Shown here: piece by piece, positions 12,377-24,870 of the stretch
Numbering within the stretch: position 1 is the stretch's first letter
Layout of the letters: each line of letters starts with the position of its first letter
From: Chrysopilus asiliformis
Taxonomy: Eukaryota; Arthropoda; Insecta; Diptera; Rhagionidae
Direction: 5' to 3'
Assembly (NCBI GenBank): GCA_964034945.1
Contig: OZ035961.1
Location: forward strand, 76,510,188 to 76,574,187
DNA: 64,000 nucleotides
The notes under the pieces: model-generated
Told to the model about the DNA's origin: nothing
What the model saw: the letters and a program-made list of their open reading frames with translations, nothing else
Database searches by the model: none
Made by a program: the position numbers and the translations under genes

Positions 12377-12923
12377 AAAACATAACAAAAGCTATAATTG
12401 CCAATCTGGCAATTATTGAAAACCCGTATGGTGATTTAAGTGAACAGCGAACAGTTGTATCAAAATTCCACTTTGAAGTCAAACTTTCCAATAAGATTTT
12501 TTAAAATTTATTCCAATCGGATTTTGATGTATGGGAGTTTTATGTAGAATCATATCTTAAATAACTTTTGTTCTTGGACTTTTTTGATAAGATGCACCGT
12601 TTTCGAGATATTCACAAAAAACGATTTCGTTCGTATGGGGGGTACCCCCCCTAATGGTCCATTTTTGCCCATTAACGAACTTAGCCTCGCATTTTACGAA
12701 AAACGGATCTGTGCAAACTTTCAAGTCTCTATCTCAATCCGTGCGCCCGCAATCCGCGCCACAGACAGACGGACAGACAGACAGACAGACGGACGGACAT
12801 GCTAAATTCAACTTTTTTTATCATTCTAAACACACTGGTGTAATTCATTTTTTTGTGCGATGACGGGATCTTGGCGTTACAAAAGTTAATATACCCTTTG
12901 GTTTCACCATACGGGTATAAAAA
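12377..12923 (+). repeat. Repeat family R1, copy 1
   Basis: Begins AAAACATAACAAAAGCTATA and ends with GGTTTCACCATACGGGTATA. Near the left end ACCCGTATGGTGA (12422) is inverted relative to TCACCATACGGGT at the right end. Conserved interior blocks are TCCAATAAGATTTTTTAAAA, TATGGGAGTTTTATGTAGAA, a GGGGGGTACCCCCC palindrome, and GCGCCACAGACAGACGGACA. No coding capacity is seen. The superfamily is not identified; the imperfect inverted ends suggest a non-autonomous DNA element. Confidence 0.8.
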
Positions 12924-14836
12924 TGACAGCACGTCGGTCGCAACTCGAGGGGTGCCTGTAGATCTATTACAAAAGCCTGTAGATTTACTACAAATATTTT
13001 CGAGTTTTTGTAAAGATTAATTTACAAAAACTCGAAAATATTCTTGTTATTAGGCTCATTTTGAAAACCATGAATAGTCTGTATAACGGTTCACTACATC
13101 CCTGTAATTGACTAAAAATAAAAAAAATTCTGATTCAAATATTTGGAATTTGGTCCCATAATACTACAAACTGGAGGATACTATTTTGATGGTTGAAATT
13201 TTTCGATCATTCATTTTGCCCGGAAGATTTCTAAATAGCTAAGCAAAACTAAAAGATATTAACATGGTGAAAATCTAATCCTATTGTTAGGAAATCAGGC
13301 GTGATATTCTTAGAATGAAGCGGCAAACGAATACCTTGAAATTAACATCTATCACGATCATGATTTCTTCAATTGTAAACTGACATGGACGCGGTTAAAT
13401 TTATCTGCCAGAGAAGCCGACGTCGCTAATGGTTTATTACGAACATCGTAGAACGATCACATAAATGCCTGCTCAAACTTTTCATCCACGGAGCAACCAT
13501 CATAATTTTACCATTTCTCCAAAAAACAAACAAAAATTCACGCGCCGACTGCCTACAATATCACGAAAGCAAAATATTTGAACTCACATTCATTTAGTTA
13601 TTACACTACGGTTTCATATCAAATGTTGGCATTCTTTGGAAGGCATTGCAATCGTACGATTCCTTTTTGAAAAAAAAACGAAGAAAAAAAATCAATCTAG
13701 CCACGTTTACATAACAGCAATTTGCAACCTTTTGATATAATGATGGGTATTTTTCTAACCCCTACAACATATATTCAGTCACTCCGGATTGTGAGAGTTT
13801 TTTGATCTTTTTATCATATTTTGAATGGCATAATAACTGCCGGTCAATGCGGAAAAGTAAACAGATATGCTAAGATCGTGGCAATCTCCTTCCTAGCCAC
13901 AACCGAATGCTGTTCTTCGGGTACTTATCACACAATAACTCTGTGGAAAACTAAGTGAACGAGTAAGACACAAGTTTAAGATAACCACAACATATGTTCA
14001 AAGATAATTTCTGTAAACTCTTTAAATAAACATCACTTGAATTGAACTTGCGACGGCTGACTATTGCCATTCTAAAATCCAGTTAAAGTTGGTATAAAAT
14101 AATATCTACACGGATATTACATGGACCAGTATTTGATCTTTATATCTCTGTCTTAAGAATTAGAGAACATTTTACGCAATTCACCAAGTAATATTCCGAA
14201 CAAAAGCGAATAATGAACTCTACTTGAGCTGAAATCGTTGTTGTTCTTTGGGGTGGTAAAGTGCATACTTTATGTTGGCACTTTGCGATTCAAATAGAAT
14301 TCTGGGCCATCACACTCTAGCCACTTCAAAGCATTATCTAGATATTTCTATAGAAAATTTCCTGGTCTGGACTTTTATCCTGCTCAACTTAAATGGCAAA
14401 CTCGATAAATACGATGATCATTTAAACAAGAGTGTGGGCCACATAATTAGAAGCGCAATAAAAGCATGATCATTGCTACTGTTTACATTTTTCATCTATG
14501 TTTCTGTATCGCTGGTTTTAAAGATAAATCGCACGTTGAAACTACAGACATTTTTTTTAAGTTTAAACAAACATTTTAGTGTACCACAAGTTGAAATTTT
14601 AATCTATTGTTGAAATTTTTATATTTTTTAATGGCACTACATCTCAAAATGAAACTTGGCCTCCCCATTTAAGGTTTTATACTAATTTTTTGTTCCTGCT
14701 GCGCATCTATAGTATTATACACATTGCGAATCATGGTTGAATTGCAACAATTGTGAGGCTTTTTGCAACCCATCACCATAACAGGTCGTGATATCAGTCT
14801 AGGCAGATGGTGTCGTTAGCATCAAGCAGTAACTAC
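12924..14836. other. Non-coding stretch with a perfect hairpin
   Basis: No gene is seen. At 12993-13042 a 22-bp perfect inverted repeat (AATATTTTCGAGTTTTTGTA...) flanks the 6-nt loop GATTAA. Confidence 0.5.
12993..13042. repeat. Perfect 22-bp hairpin
   Basis: Arms 12993-13014 and 13021-13042 are exact reverse complements around a 6-nt loop. The stem is AT-rich and not followed by a T-run, and no larger element boundaries were found around it. Confidence 0.8.
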
Positions 14837-15660
14837 ACACACAGAAAAAAATAGTAAACCCGATAATGCGGAATCAGAACTATAACTAAAATAGTTAATT
14901 TCAATCACAAAATAGTTAATTTCAATTACAAAAATAGTCAATTTAAGCATAAAATAGTAGTTAAATTTATTATGAAAATAGTTGGTTTTTACTATTTTTG
15001 TAATTGAAATCAACTATTTTCGTGAAAAATTTTACTTTACCGGCACGGGTCGCTAGGACCTTCATATTTTTTTTCCTATTTTTGTGAGGTAAAATACTCT
15101 CAAAAACAAAAAAAAAGTCGCTCGGTCATGGAAGGGGGCGAAATAGAATAAAAAAATAAATCGAATAGAAGGTCCGAGAATTTTTTTTTTTTGCGAAAAT
15201 TTCAAATGACGGTCGAATTTTTCTTTTTCAACCGATTTCAAAACTGTAGCCGCCAAAAGATATCGGGATCGACGAAATGGAGGAAATAGTTTACCTTCAA
15301 ATGGTTAAAACCGTTTTTCTCCAAGACATCATTAGACTTCCAGCAATTGGATATAATGGTAGTTCCGGGAAGAATCCAGTCTTTGAATATCGAAATCAAA
15401 TTTTCTCTGTCACGTTTTTCCACATGACCAAAAAATATCGACCCGTCTCCTTGTCAATACCTCCGAAAATTCATTGCCCATCTACAGCCCGCCCACGAAA
15501 AGAACTCATCTCATTTAATGGAATTATCCGTGTTGCATATATTCGTGTATATTTGTATGAGAAATGATGAAAAATCTTCGGGACACAAATTTTCTGTGCA
15601 ATTATACGTGTTTTAGGCTCTACTGTATAAAATAGTTAGATTTACTATTTTTTTCTCTGC
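14837..15660. mobile_element. Possible AT-rich MITE with ATAGTTAATTTCAATTACAA repeats
   Basis: Left ACACAGAAAAAAATAGTAAA and right TTACTATTTTTTTCTCTG are approximately inverted. The left part repeats a unit close to AAATAGTTAATTTCAATTAC four or five times, including an inverted copy near 14990. No target duplication could be defined and the interior has no recognised gene. Confidence 0.4.
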
Positions 15661-16799
15661 ATGTATCACTACTCGTTTCGATAAAGCAAGTCAAGTGAAC
15701 TTTAATTGACAGCGTGCCGCAGGCGAGGTTTATTAATTATAAAATTTAATAACAAATGTCCATTATCTAAAAACAACAATGTTTAACGGTTTTATTTTTT
15801 TTTTCTGGAAATAAAATCAAATTTTTAAAGAAACAACTTTTCCAACTCGTATAGTGCGCTCAAAATTTTTAACTTGAGCTTTTGATTAATTGTATTTATG
15901 TAAATGCAATTTTTTAACTTATTTTAAAAACTGATAACAAAAAAATATTTCCCAAAACCGTCTTGGAATATGGAATTTTTTATGACCAATTAGTTTTAAA
16001 TAAAAGTATGGCCGGCCTAATGATGACTAGTAAAAAGCTTAAAATAGCCACAAACCGCTGTATAAATAGAGATCATATGAATCATTAAACTGTTTACTGA
16101 TTTCAAATAATTTGTTTAGAATAAATACCAAAGAAATCTCAATTGACTCAGGCCGACTACTTTTATGATCTTCCGTAATTCATGCAAACTTGGAGAAGAA
16201 AAATTTGCTAAATACACAACATATGTACAAAGACTTCTGGAGTTTAGTGCGGTTTAAGAGTGCTTTAAAAATTATACTCGTAACATAAATTACTTTAGGG
16301 ACACAATTTATTTTTGAAACAGAAATTATATGAAATTGTTGCCTATAATTATCTTAATTTGAATGCTGGCACCACTTTTTCTATGTATGATTGCAATTTG
16401 TAGACGGTGCCATTTGAAATGTGAATTTTATTTCGTTTTACTGTGTACTTGGATAATGTAATTAAATATTTTCAAGGTCAATTGTGGCTTTCAATATCGA
16501 AACTCGCATTTTATTACACGCGAATTTCAACTACGCGTATGTACATACGTAAAAAACTTTTTTTCATCTTAGCTATACCTTTGATACCGGTTTTGGTTTA
16601 TTTCTTCAGGAATTCAAATTGCCTTGGCCCTTAGGCAGTACGACATTAATTACTTATATTTTTGTAAATTGAGTTTAAATTTGAGAATCTTGTAATTATT
16701 GTCATTAAAATATATATTTTAAAAATTCTCATATTAGTGAACGCTCAATGAACACCCGATATGGTGAACTCTATTATATTCATTATTTTATTATCTTTA

Positions 16800-17741
16800 G
16801 GGGAAAGTGGTCACCCTTCGTACACTTTTTGTGTTTTTGATTGTAATGTCGTGCATAACGCTCAAATTACTGTCTATTTCGTTTAACTGGATATTATAGA
16901 TATCCAGCTAATACAATGATATCAAAAAGAATATGAAAACCAACTAATAATTAAACAGTTGCCTTTTTGCCACAAGTCGAAAATTGTACGAATCCACCCC
17001 CCTAGTGGGACACTTTCGTACATGTCATGGGGAACCTATGGGAAGCATATATATATACGAAATAAAACAAGATTCAAACATAAAAAGTTAAAAAAACCAA
17101 TCTTTATTAAATTCAGCAAAAAATCGCAGAAAAATTTTTCAAATTGAGTCTTTTTACTTAATAACATAAAATAATTCAAAAAGGGGAAAAAAACATAAAA
17201 CTTAAAACAATTCAAAAATTAAAAATAAATAACTTCATAATAACGAAAAATACCTTTTCATCACTTCATATTATAAGTGCCCAAATCAATTGGAAATTTA
17301 AACATACCAAAAGTTCTAGCACGAATGTGCCCCATTTTTTTTGTACGAATGTGCCCCAAACCAAATAATACTGAATAAGTAACTTTTCTGGAAAACGGTA
17401 ATACATAAACACGATTTTTATTCAACAAATTAATTTTTAGTCAATTTTCCTCACGAAAAAAAATATTGTTAGCTGTACTTACTGTGAAAAAATATATTAT
17501 ATCACGACTGGAAAATAAGGGCACCAATTTATTTTTCGCGCGAAAAAACAGATAGGTCCTGGTTTTTCCACTCGCTGCAATGAAATTGAAGTCAAGCTTC
17601 GCTGACACGTGGCTGGGTTAATATGCAGAAAAAACATGTGTGGTTGGAGACATGTTCAGACATGTTCTGAGTTGGAGCTATGGATTGAAAAATATTCGAT
17701 GTACGAATGTGCCCCGCGTACGAATGGTGACCACTTTCCCC
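16800..17741. mobile_element. TA-flanked MITE (Tc1/mariner-like ends)
   Basis: GGGGAAAGTGGTCACC at 16800 and its inverse ending at 17741 are flanked by TA on both sides. The TTCGTAC next to the ends continues the inverted repeat. The motif GTACGAATGTGCCCC recurs at about 17339 and 17699, with related CACGAATGTGCCCC and GTACGAATCCACCC copies. There is no coding sequence in 942 bp. Confidence 0.75.
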
Positions 17742-18055
17742 TATCTACTCTAATAACTAAAAAACTAAATTGAAATTATGGGGAACCAAAACCAAATTTA
17801 CTTTACTTTAATAAACTGGTTGAATTTTCATTTTTTTTTCGGTTGCACTGGAATTACTGGAGTAACTGACTTTTATTTTATCTAACTATTTCAAGTTTGT
17901 AGTAATAATTCGCTAAAGAACATAGCACTTTGTATACGTATATCAACAATACACAGCAATTTAAATGTAAAAGTACATAAAAACTGAAGGAAAATTTTTG
18001 TGTGATATATTACCAAAATTTGAGGAAAGGGTTAAGGGGTTTTCCCCATAGTGGG

Positions 18056-18336
18056 AAGCTAACAGTCTGATTTGGATGAATTAGAGTGGAAAGTTTTTCT
18101 TTCATTCAGTACTATAAATATAAAAAAATCATTTTTGAGTGAGACCTTTAACTGGGAAGACCTACCCCTCTGCCATACTCCCCAGATCTTGCCCCTTCTG
18201 GCTGAGGGTTTAAAAAGATGGGCTGAGGGTTTAGCTTCCAATGGAACATTCTTTTAATAGAATCCATTTATAATTTGAAGCAAAAATAAAGAAGATTTTT
18301 CACAAAAAACGCTTAGAACTTATTCCCATAGCCAAC
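18056..18336 (+). pseudogene. Mariner transposase relic
   Basis: At about 18165-18205 the sequence encodes PYSPDLAPS, the signature around the last catalytic Asp of mariner transposases, in an otherwise broken frame. At 18309-18336 GAACTTATTCCCATAGCCAA resembles the right end of the older mariner at 4757-4782. The left end and most of the gene are gone. Confidence 0.55.
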
Positions 18337-18340
18337 AGTT

Positions 18341-19888
18341 TTACAGAATAAAATTAACGGAATAAAGTGTCATATGTGAACAATACCTTAGTTTTTTATA
18401 CCTGCTTTTGTTAGTATATTGGAAAGCGATTAATTATAAAATATTGTTCAATCAATGCTTTAATTTGATTTCACTGTGATTTTAATAATCTGAGACACTC
18501 ACGTTGCAAAGTTACTTTCTTACTCTCCATAAAATATTCTTTCTCTCACGGCCTTTGCTTTTGATGGGTTGCAACATAAAACCTTATAAATGTTGTAATT
18601 TATCCATGATTCGCAATCCATGTAAAACTGTAGGTGCGAAGCACGGAAGAAAATTGTTATGAGAACCTCAATTGAGGAGGCCCAGGCTCTTCGAGAGCTG
18701 TAGCGCCGAGGATGATGATTCTTTCTCGAAGAATTTTCGGTATTGTGCGATCCACTTTTTAGCAAAACTAAAACGCCAAAGTAAAGATAGTAATTTTTCC
18801 AGAAGTTAGGCAAGTAAAGATATGTCTATTCATGAACAGTTTTTTTTATATATCTTATCTTTCGTTTTTCGTTTCGTAATTATCAAAAAATTACCAATAT
18901 TTAGAATTTACAAACCAAATGAACTCAGTTCTTAGTTTTTGTATAAAAGTTTTTAATAAATTTACTTCTAAGATATTTAAACTTTTGGACCAAATACAAA
19001 AAGTTTAGCAGAGAAGTTTAAAATCAATCTATTTTCGGGTTTTCAATTTCACATATTTGTTACTTTTTTACATTTTAATGACGAATATTGAACATTTTTA
19101 TGTGGGCGTAGTATTGGAAAAAATCATCTGAGTGTTTTAGCTTGAATGCATTATATTTTTCCTGAAATATCTAACCAAAATTTCAATTTAAAGACAGTTT
19201 ATCGTTTAAAATATTTGTATCACAACGAAGTTGAAAAGTTCAACAGACATTTTATTAATTCATTGATATTTAACTTTTCGAATCTATGATTTGAACAAAT
19301 CCGTTAAGATAGTTTTTGTATAAAAATATATTAAATTCTGTGTCTCATTATTAACTATTTGTGTCTCACAATCTTCATTAACAAAAATTGTCCAAAGAAA
19401 CAGCCATCACATTTGATTTTTACACACCTTAAGAAATATTTTTGTTGTCTACAAATACAAAACAAAAAAAACTTGATTTCAATAAATTGCCGACACTTAA
19501 GCTAGGTTCTTAGCATCACTGTACTCATCAACAAGTTCAGTTAAATTGAACTAAATTTTTACGCATAAAAATTCACGCCGCAACATAACTAAAAAAACGT
19601 GACCATCATAAAACATAAACAGTACTCTGACACAGAACATATCGAAACTGACTTCTCGAGAATACGTAATTTGACCAAATAACGAAACTTTAATCACTAG
19701 ACGACATAAAAGAATCGTTTTTATTATTTTTTTACAAGACTTAATAACCAAAGCATGCATACAAAAGTCAAATATTTAAAAAAAAATCAATCATCATACT
19801 AAACATTTTTTTAAAATAAAATAATTATTCATAAAAACACTACTCAGTTTTCAGCGATCATAAATAGCTAATTTGAGATATTTTACAG
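18341..19888. other. Non-coding stretch
   Basis: No gene or defined element was found. The minus-strand open frame around 18520-18813 is not supported by any motif or splice context. Confidence 0.4.
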
Positions 19889-19998
19889 ATTCCGATATGG
19901 TAGAGTCACCTTATAACCAGATTTACGGGCGTGTTCCATTACCAACAAGAGGTTATATTCCAACGCCCAGGACCATGTACATTGGAGAATGGGACTAA
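19889..19998 (+). CDS. Candidate alternative terminal exon (35 codons)
   Basis: A branch-point-like CTAAT and TTTTACAG acceptor precede 19889. After two bases the frame reads SDMVESPYNQIYGRVPLPTR, then GYIPTPRTMYIGEWD and TAA at 19996. Its proline/tyrosine-rich sequence and codon use are coding-like, although it is too short to stand out as an open frame. The exon begins in the same phase, and with the same AT dinucleotide, as the exon at 5503. It could therefore replace that exon after the 5266 microexon. The alternative is that it belongs to another plus-strand gene with undetected upstream exons. Confidence 0.5.
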
Positions 19999-22847
19999 AA
20001 CTGAACATTAAATTTCATTTTATCTAAATTCTTATAATTTCTTTTTCTTTTGTTTTTTTTTCCGAACACAATACGAACAAATTACAAAGGAAACACAATC
20101 ATCAGTGAAAACAAAAAGTTTAAAATGTCAAGTTGAAGCTTAATTTCAAAATGGGATGAAACGATTTATATTTGCTTTTGTTAGTACGAGTATATTGGAA
20201 AGCAATTAAATTAGTTTTAGGCAGTAAGCGTTTTTATTTTTGTAATTTAATAGGGAAATATGCTTAATTTAGTTTGATCTAATTCAATTTTCCTATATTT
20301 TTCTTCTGCATTTATCATCACATTGTTAAGCTATTGCTTTCGACTAACAAACTTGGAAATTTACCTGAAATGAATTAGTCACTCAAATTTCACCAAAATT
20401 TAAACGAAATTCTAATATTTTAGTGTTTTTCTAGAACGTGCGGCAAAAAATAAAATCACTATTTTGTATTAGAAAAATCTATATTTCTCAAGACAGTTCT
20501 TGATAATTTTTCGCATTAGTAGTTGTTCTGCTAATACAAGATTTTAATGCACCAGGAAAAGCGATATTGAAGTTATTCACGATTTCCAAAAATATTAACC
20601 AAAATAATAGGAAGCTCCTATATTATTATAACGCAATATGGGATTTCCTCCCTTGGCGGAATATTAATACATAAATAAATAAATAGGAAGCTCTCCCAAA
20701 CATTTAGTACGCATTCCTTATTATTTTTTTTAGCGAATCGTTACTATGAAATTCCACAATGTCACATTTTTCCATTTTTATAGGAATCGCTCCCATTCAG
20801 GGTTTTCCCGGTACGAATAAATAAAACCTTTACAAATATTTAACAAATTTACCAAAGATTAGAAATCTAAAGATAAGCAACACCAGAACTTTCAAAATGT
20901 ATGGAAAATACTGTAGAGTTATGAATTTCAATTAAGTAATGCATACAATTTCATTATTTTTATTAATTTTTTGACAGTTATGAGTCAAAATATAAAGGAA
21001 AATAATCCTTTTGAAAGGCATACTAAAGATTCCATTTCCGCTGTCGGATTTTTTAGAACCCCCAGTATTTGTTCTAGGATTCTTATCTTTATTTACCTAA
21101 TTTTTGGTTTTAAAGTCCTAACGAATATTCTAAAAACGATATTTTGTTTGCCGTATTCCAGATCAATAAATCATATTCAGATCAACAAATTTATCAAGAA
21201 ATCTAATTATCTCAAAGGCATTCATAATATTATTATTGGTTGCAACAAAAACAACAACAACAATCCTCAAGACTTAAAAATTACATTGCAAAATACACTT
21301 TTGAGGTCAAAAACCATTTTATTGCGATTCCAAAAACTATCAAGAAGACGAATGATCTAAAGATGCTTTTTTCCCATGAAAGGCAATTTTTTTTTACTTT
21401 ATCTGGATTTCGATTTCGTATCATTCATTCACTTTTGCTTTTTTCTGATACTCGAATTCGCAATCGACTTTTGGTTAATGGGCCGAAATAGTGGAATACA
21501 TCGTAATGCTTTAATCGAGTTTTAATTTCGGGATTATGTTGCACTTGGCGTGTATGAGGCGGGCCAACAGAAACATTATTAACGTATGCTACACCGAGAA
21601 GGTAACAAAAATGTCGCAAAACCAAATCCATAACATCTACAATGACATATCCGAGACAGTGAAGTCTGGTGTCGGATTGCGTTATTCGGAGTGGATTTCG
21701 AAAACGCGTTTGTTGTCGTTTGTCACATCAATGTCGAATTTTGAAATGGATTTCAATAAAAAAAATAATTTGTACGGTTTTTGACAAAGAATAACTCATC
21801 GGCGGGCAAATATCGATAGATTAATCTTTCTTTGTTTTCTGCATTGGAATGGCATTCAAATTTTTCACTTTCTTGACTGTTTCCAAAAAACTTAAGAATA
21901 TCAACTTTAAAAATAATGGGGCTATATGCAAAGTCGCAGATTTCAGGTGAGATAAATGCAGCGATAAACTTTGTTAATTTTCAAATGTTTTGTAGGAAAA
22001 ATGACTTCATTATCGTTATAAATTGATAAAATCTCTAACGATATTAATTTCGCAAATTGTTTTCATAATTTATTGAAACATAAAAAATCTTATGACTTGT
22101 AACTCAACTATTTTCACCAAATAGAATGTCAATGAGCTATATTTGAACTGCTGAAATTGTTTATTATCAAAACATATTTGATTTATGAAGTGTAAAATTT
22201 ACATGATTAAAAATTTTTTACCTTTTTTTATTTTTTTCACAGATTAAATCACGAATGCATTTCCAAAACCTATCACAATTCAAATTCAATAACATTAATT
22301 AGAGACGTTATATTTTGCAAATCTATAACAATTCATACCGTTCGTTTGTTTTTAGTTAATAAATTGGTTACAGGATTTTAATAACTGCAAAGGTAAATTA
22401 CAGATTGGTCGTGACAATAAAATCTTTATTAGAACTAACCAAAATTGGTGACAAAAAATTGTCAAAAAACATCAAAATTGCTTTTACACAAATAATCTAA
22501 CTTCTTGACATACCATGGAATTATATTACTGTCTTTCAACATTTTTTTCTTCAATGAAACTAAACGGCTCATGATACTCTACAATTTTGCCTATTTGTTT
22601 TTTTTTCTTTGTGTCGAAAAGTTTTATTTGGGAGCATTATATTGGAATACCTTTGAGATTTCGTACAAAGAAACTTATCTTGGGTAAGCAGGAATTCTGA
22701 CAATCCGGGCTTGTTTCCTGGCTCCGTACGGTAATTCCTTAATAGAAAATATAATTTCCTAAAATTGCAGATAATAAGTGATTATTTTATTACAAACTTT
22801 AGTTACAAAATTTCAAAATTAACATTATTCGAATTAATTAAACATTG
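19999..22847. other. AT-rich stretch, no supported gene
   Basis: It may hold the 3' UTR of the 19889 exon. Open frames at 20971-21360 and 21536-21784 (plus) are not recognised. The latter is less AT-rich than its surroundings but lacks any domain. Confidence 0.4.
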
Positions 22848-23497
22848 CAGTGGAACCTCCAGATAACAAAATTCTCTGTATAAGAAAATTTTTCTAGGAA
22901 CTTTGACTTAGAAACATAAACACGAACAAAATCGTCTCCATATAACGAAATTCTCCTTATACCGAAATTCCGATTTGGTTTCTACAACTTTTGCTCTCCA
23001 TATACCGAAATTTTTCAAATGATACAAAATGGCTGCATGGAATTGTCAGAATGAATGGTAGGGACAGAAGCTAGCCTTAGTCATGAAAAAAATAAACTAG
23101 ATTAAGAAATAGGTACATTTTTTGTCTTTCACTTGCCTTAGGCAGCCCCTTAACACAATTTAAGGTAACATAGTGTTAAGAATGTGGGACTGTGGAACAT
23201 AAGTCAAAGCTTCCTAATCAATTGTTATTAATATTATTTCAAAAATTTCTGAGAAATCATTTGTCTATTCGGACAAAATAAAAAAAAGTTTTTGAAAAAA
23301 GTCACAAACAAATTCAAAGTACGATTAAACCTTTTTCTAAAACAGTTTGCTAAGAATTAATGTTGTTACTTTTCGTAGTGTTATGAAATAGAGACTATTT
23401 GTTTCTTTTTGTTTTATTCATTCATTCTCTATATAAAGGAATTTTCTCAAAAACCTCTATATATCAAAAGGTTTTTTGTTATATGGAGGTTCCACTG
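22848..23497. mobile_element. Pogo-like MITE
   Basis: CAGTGGAACCTCCAGATAAC at 22848 mirrors GTTATATGGAGGTTCCACTG ending at 23497. CAGTRGAACCTC is the end consensus of pogo/Tigger elements. A TA follows on the right; the left flank has mutated. Internally a CCATATAACGAAATT-like motif is repeated. No transposase remains. Confidence 0.8.
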
Positions 23498-23594
23498 TAT
23501 TTCAATGATTAATAAATGCTATTTGGACTTTTTGTTTTGTAGTACCGATTTTAACATTATTGTGTTCTCTCATAAACTAAAGTAATGTCAGTAA

Positions 23595-23854
23595 GGCGCC
23601 GTTTACACCTGACTCTATTCGGCGAATTTTATTCTTCGACACTAAATTTATGTTGCCGTTTACACTACCACACAAAATTCAGAAATTTATTCCTGGAACA
23701 CTCCCAAACATATCAAACCATCCGAAAAAATCCAAATTTTGACAATTTTTCCTAAGTGATTTTATTCTTCGATGGATGAATAAAATTCGCAAAACAAATT
23801 CTGAATAAAATTCGCGGAAAAATTTAAGAAAAAATCGCAAGTGTAAACGGCGCC
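23595..23854. mobile_element. PIF/Harbinger-like MITE, TAA target
   Basis: GGCGCCGTTTACACCTG and CAAGTGTAAACGGCGCC are inverted ends. Both are flanked by TAA (23592-23594 and 23855-23857), a TWA duplication typical of PIF/Harbinger elements. It is 260 bp with no gene. Confidence 0.8.
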
Positions 23855-23857
23855 TAA

Positions 23858-24870
23858 GAAAGAGCTTATAGTTTTTTTTTAAATTTCCAACGCTAGTTTC
23901 AAATGAAATATTAACCAATTATTAGTCAGCACGAAGATCAATTCCGTTTCGATGCATTAATGCAAAGATTTTTTCCTATCATTGAATCTAACAAATATAT
24001 AATAACCGTAATCATAATCTGTGCTATTTACATTTGAGATCATATTTACAGAAATCAAAAAGTATCAATGAATTGCAAAATTTTTTGAAAAATTGTGTTT
24101 TTTCAAATATTTTGCATGAGTAATGTAACTAATTAATGTGACCTATTTTTTTGTCATTACCCTATTTATTATATAATTTTTTTTATTAATTGCAGTAGAA
24201 GTTACACAATCAAACCATCACTGCCATGCAATTTTACTATTTTCCATTATTTTTTTTAATATTCAATGTAATTAAAAACTGCTTAAAAATGAACATTTGA
24301 ATAATATTTTCTAAAAAGTTTAAGTTGTCGTTTCTAAATATTTTTAAATTACGTTATTTTTTTTGTTATATTCTGACATGACGAAAAGAGGTAGACAAGG
24401 AACTAAGTATCTTTCATTTCTTATGTTGTATTTTTTTTTTCTTTTCGTATTAAAATGCCATGAAAATCTGTAAAATAAATTATTTTATTATTTAGCTACT
24501 AACCACAAGTTTAAATAAATAATAAATAAAAATGAAAATACACCAGACAAGTGAAATACTCAATAGTTTATTTAAAATGTTGTTAAATTAATTAAGATTG
24601 TAAAATTAACATATAGAATAATGTACCGTTAAATGTTATTTAAGTATAGTAGGAAAATATGTAACAAATAATTTAAAAAAATGTATCCTGTAATTTGTTT
24701 ATATAATAACGACCAATACTGCCAACGTGCATATTATTTAATCATAAATAAATTTGCTTCTTTATCTTATCTTATTTTTTAAGTAGGGTTAAGCAAATAA
24801 ATATAATTTTAGAAAAATAATTTTAAAAATTTTGTAATTGAAACTTGATTAAAAAAATTTTCAAATTTGC
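23858..24870. other. AT-rich stretch, nothing recognised
   Basis: No gene, terminal repeats or motif could be supported in this kilobase. Confidence 0.4.

Noticed and set aside
18520..18813. 97-codon minus-strand frame
   Set aside because: No recognisable motif and no supporting splice sites.
20971..21360. 129-codon plus-strand frame
   Set aside because: Composition follows local AT-richness (Ile, Asn, Lys, Phe), with no domain and no splice sites in phase.
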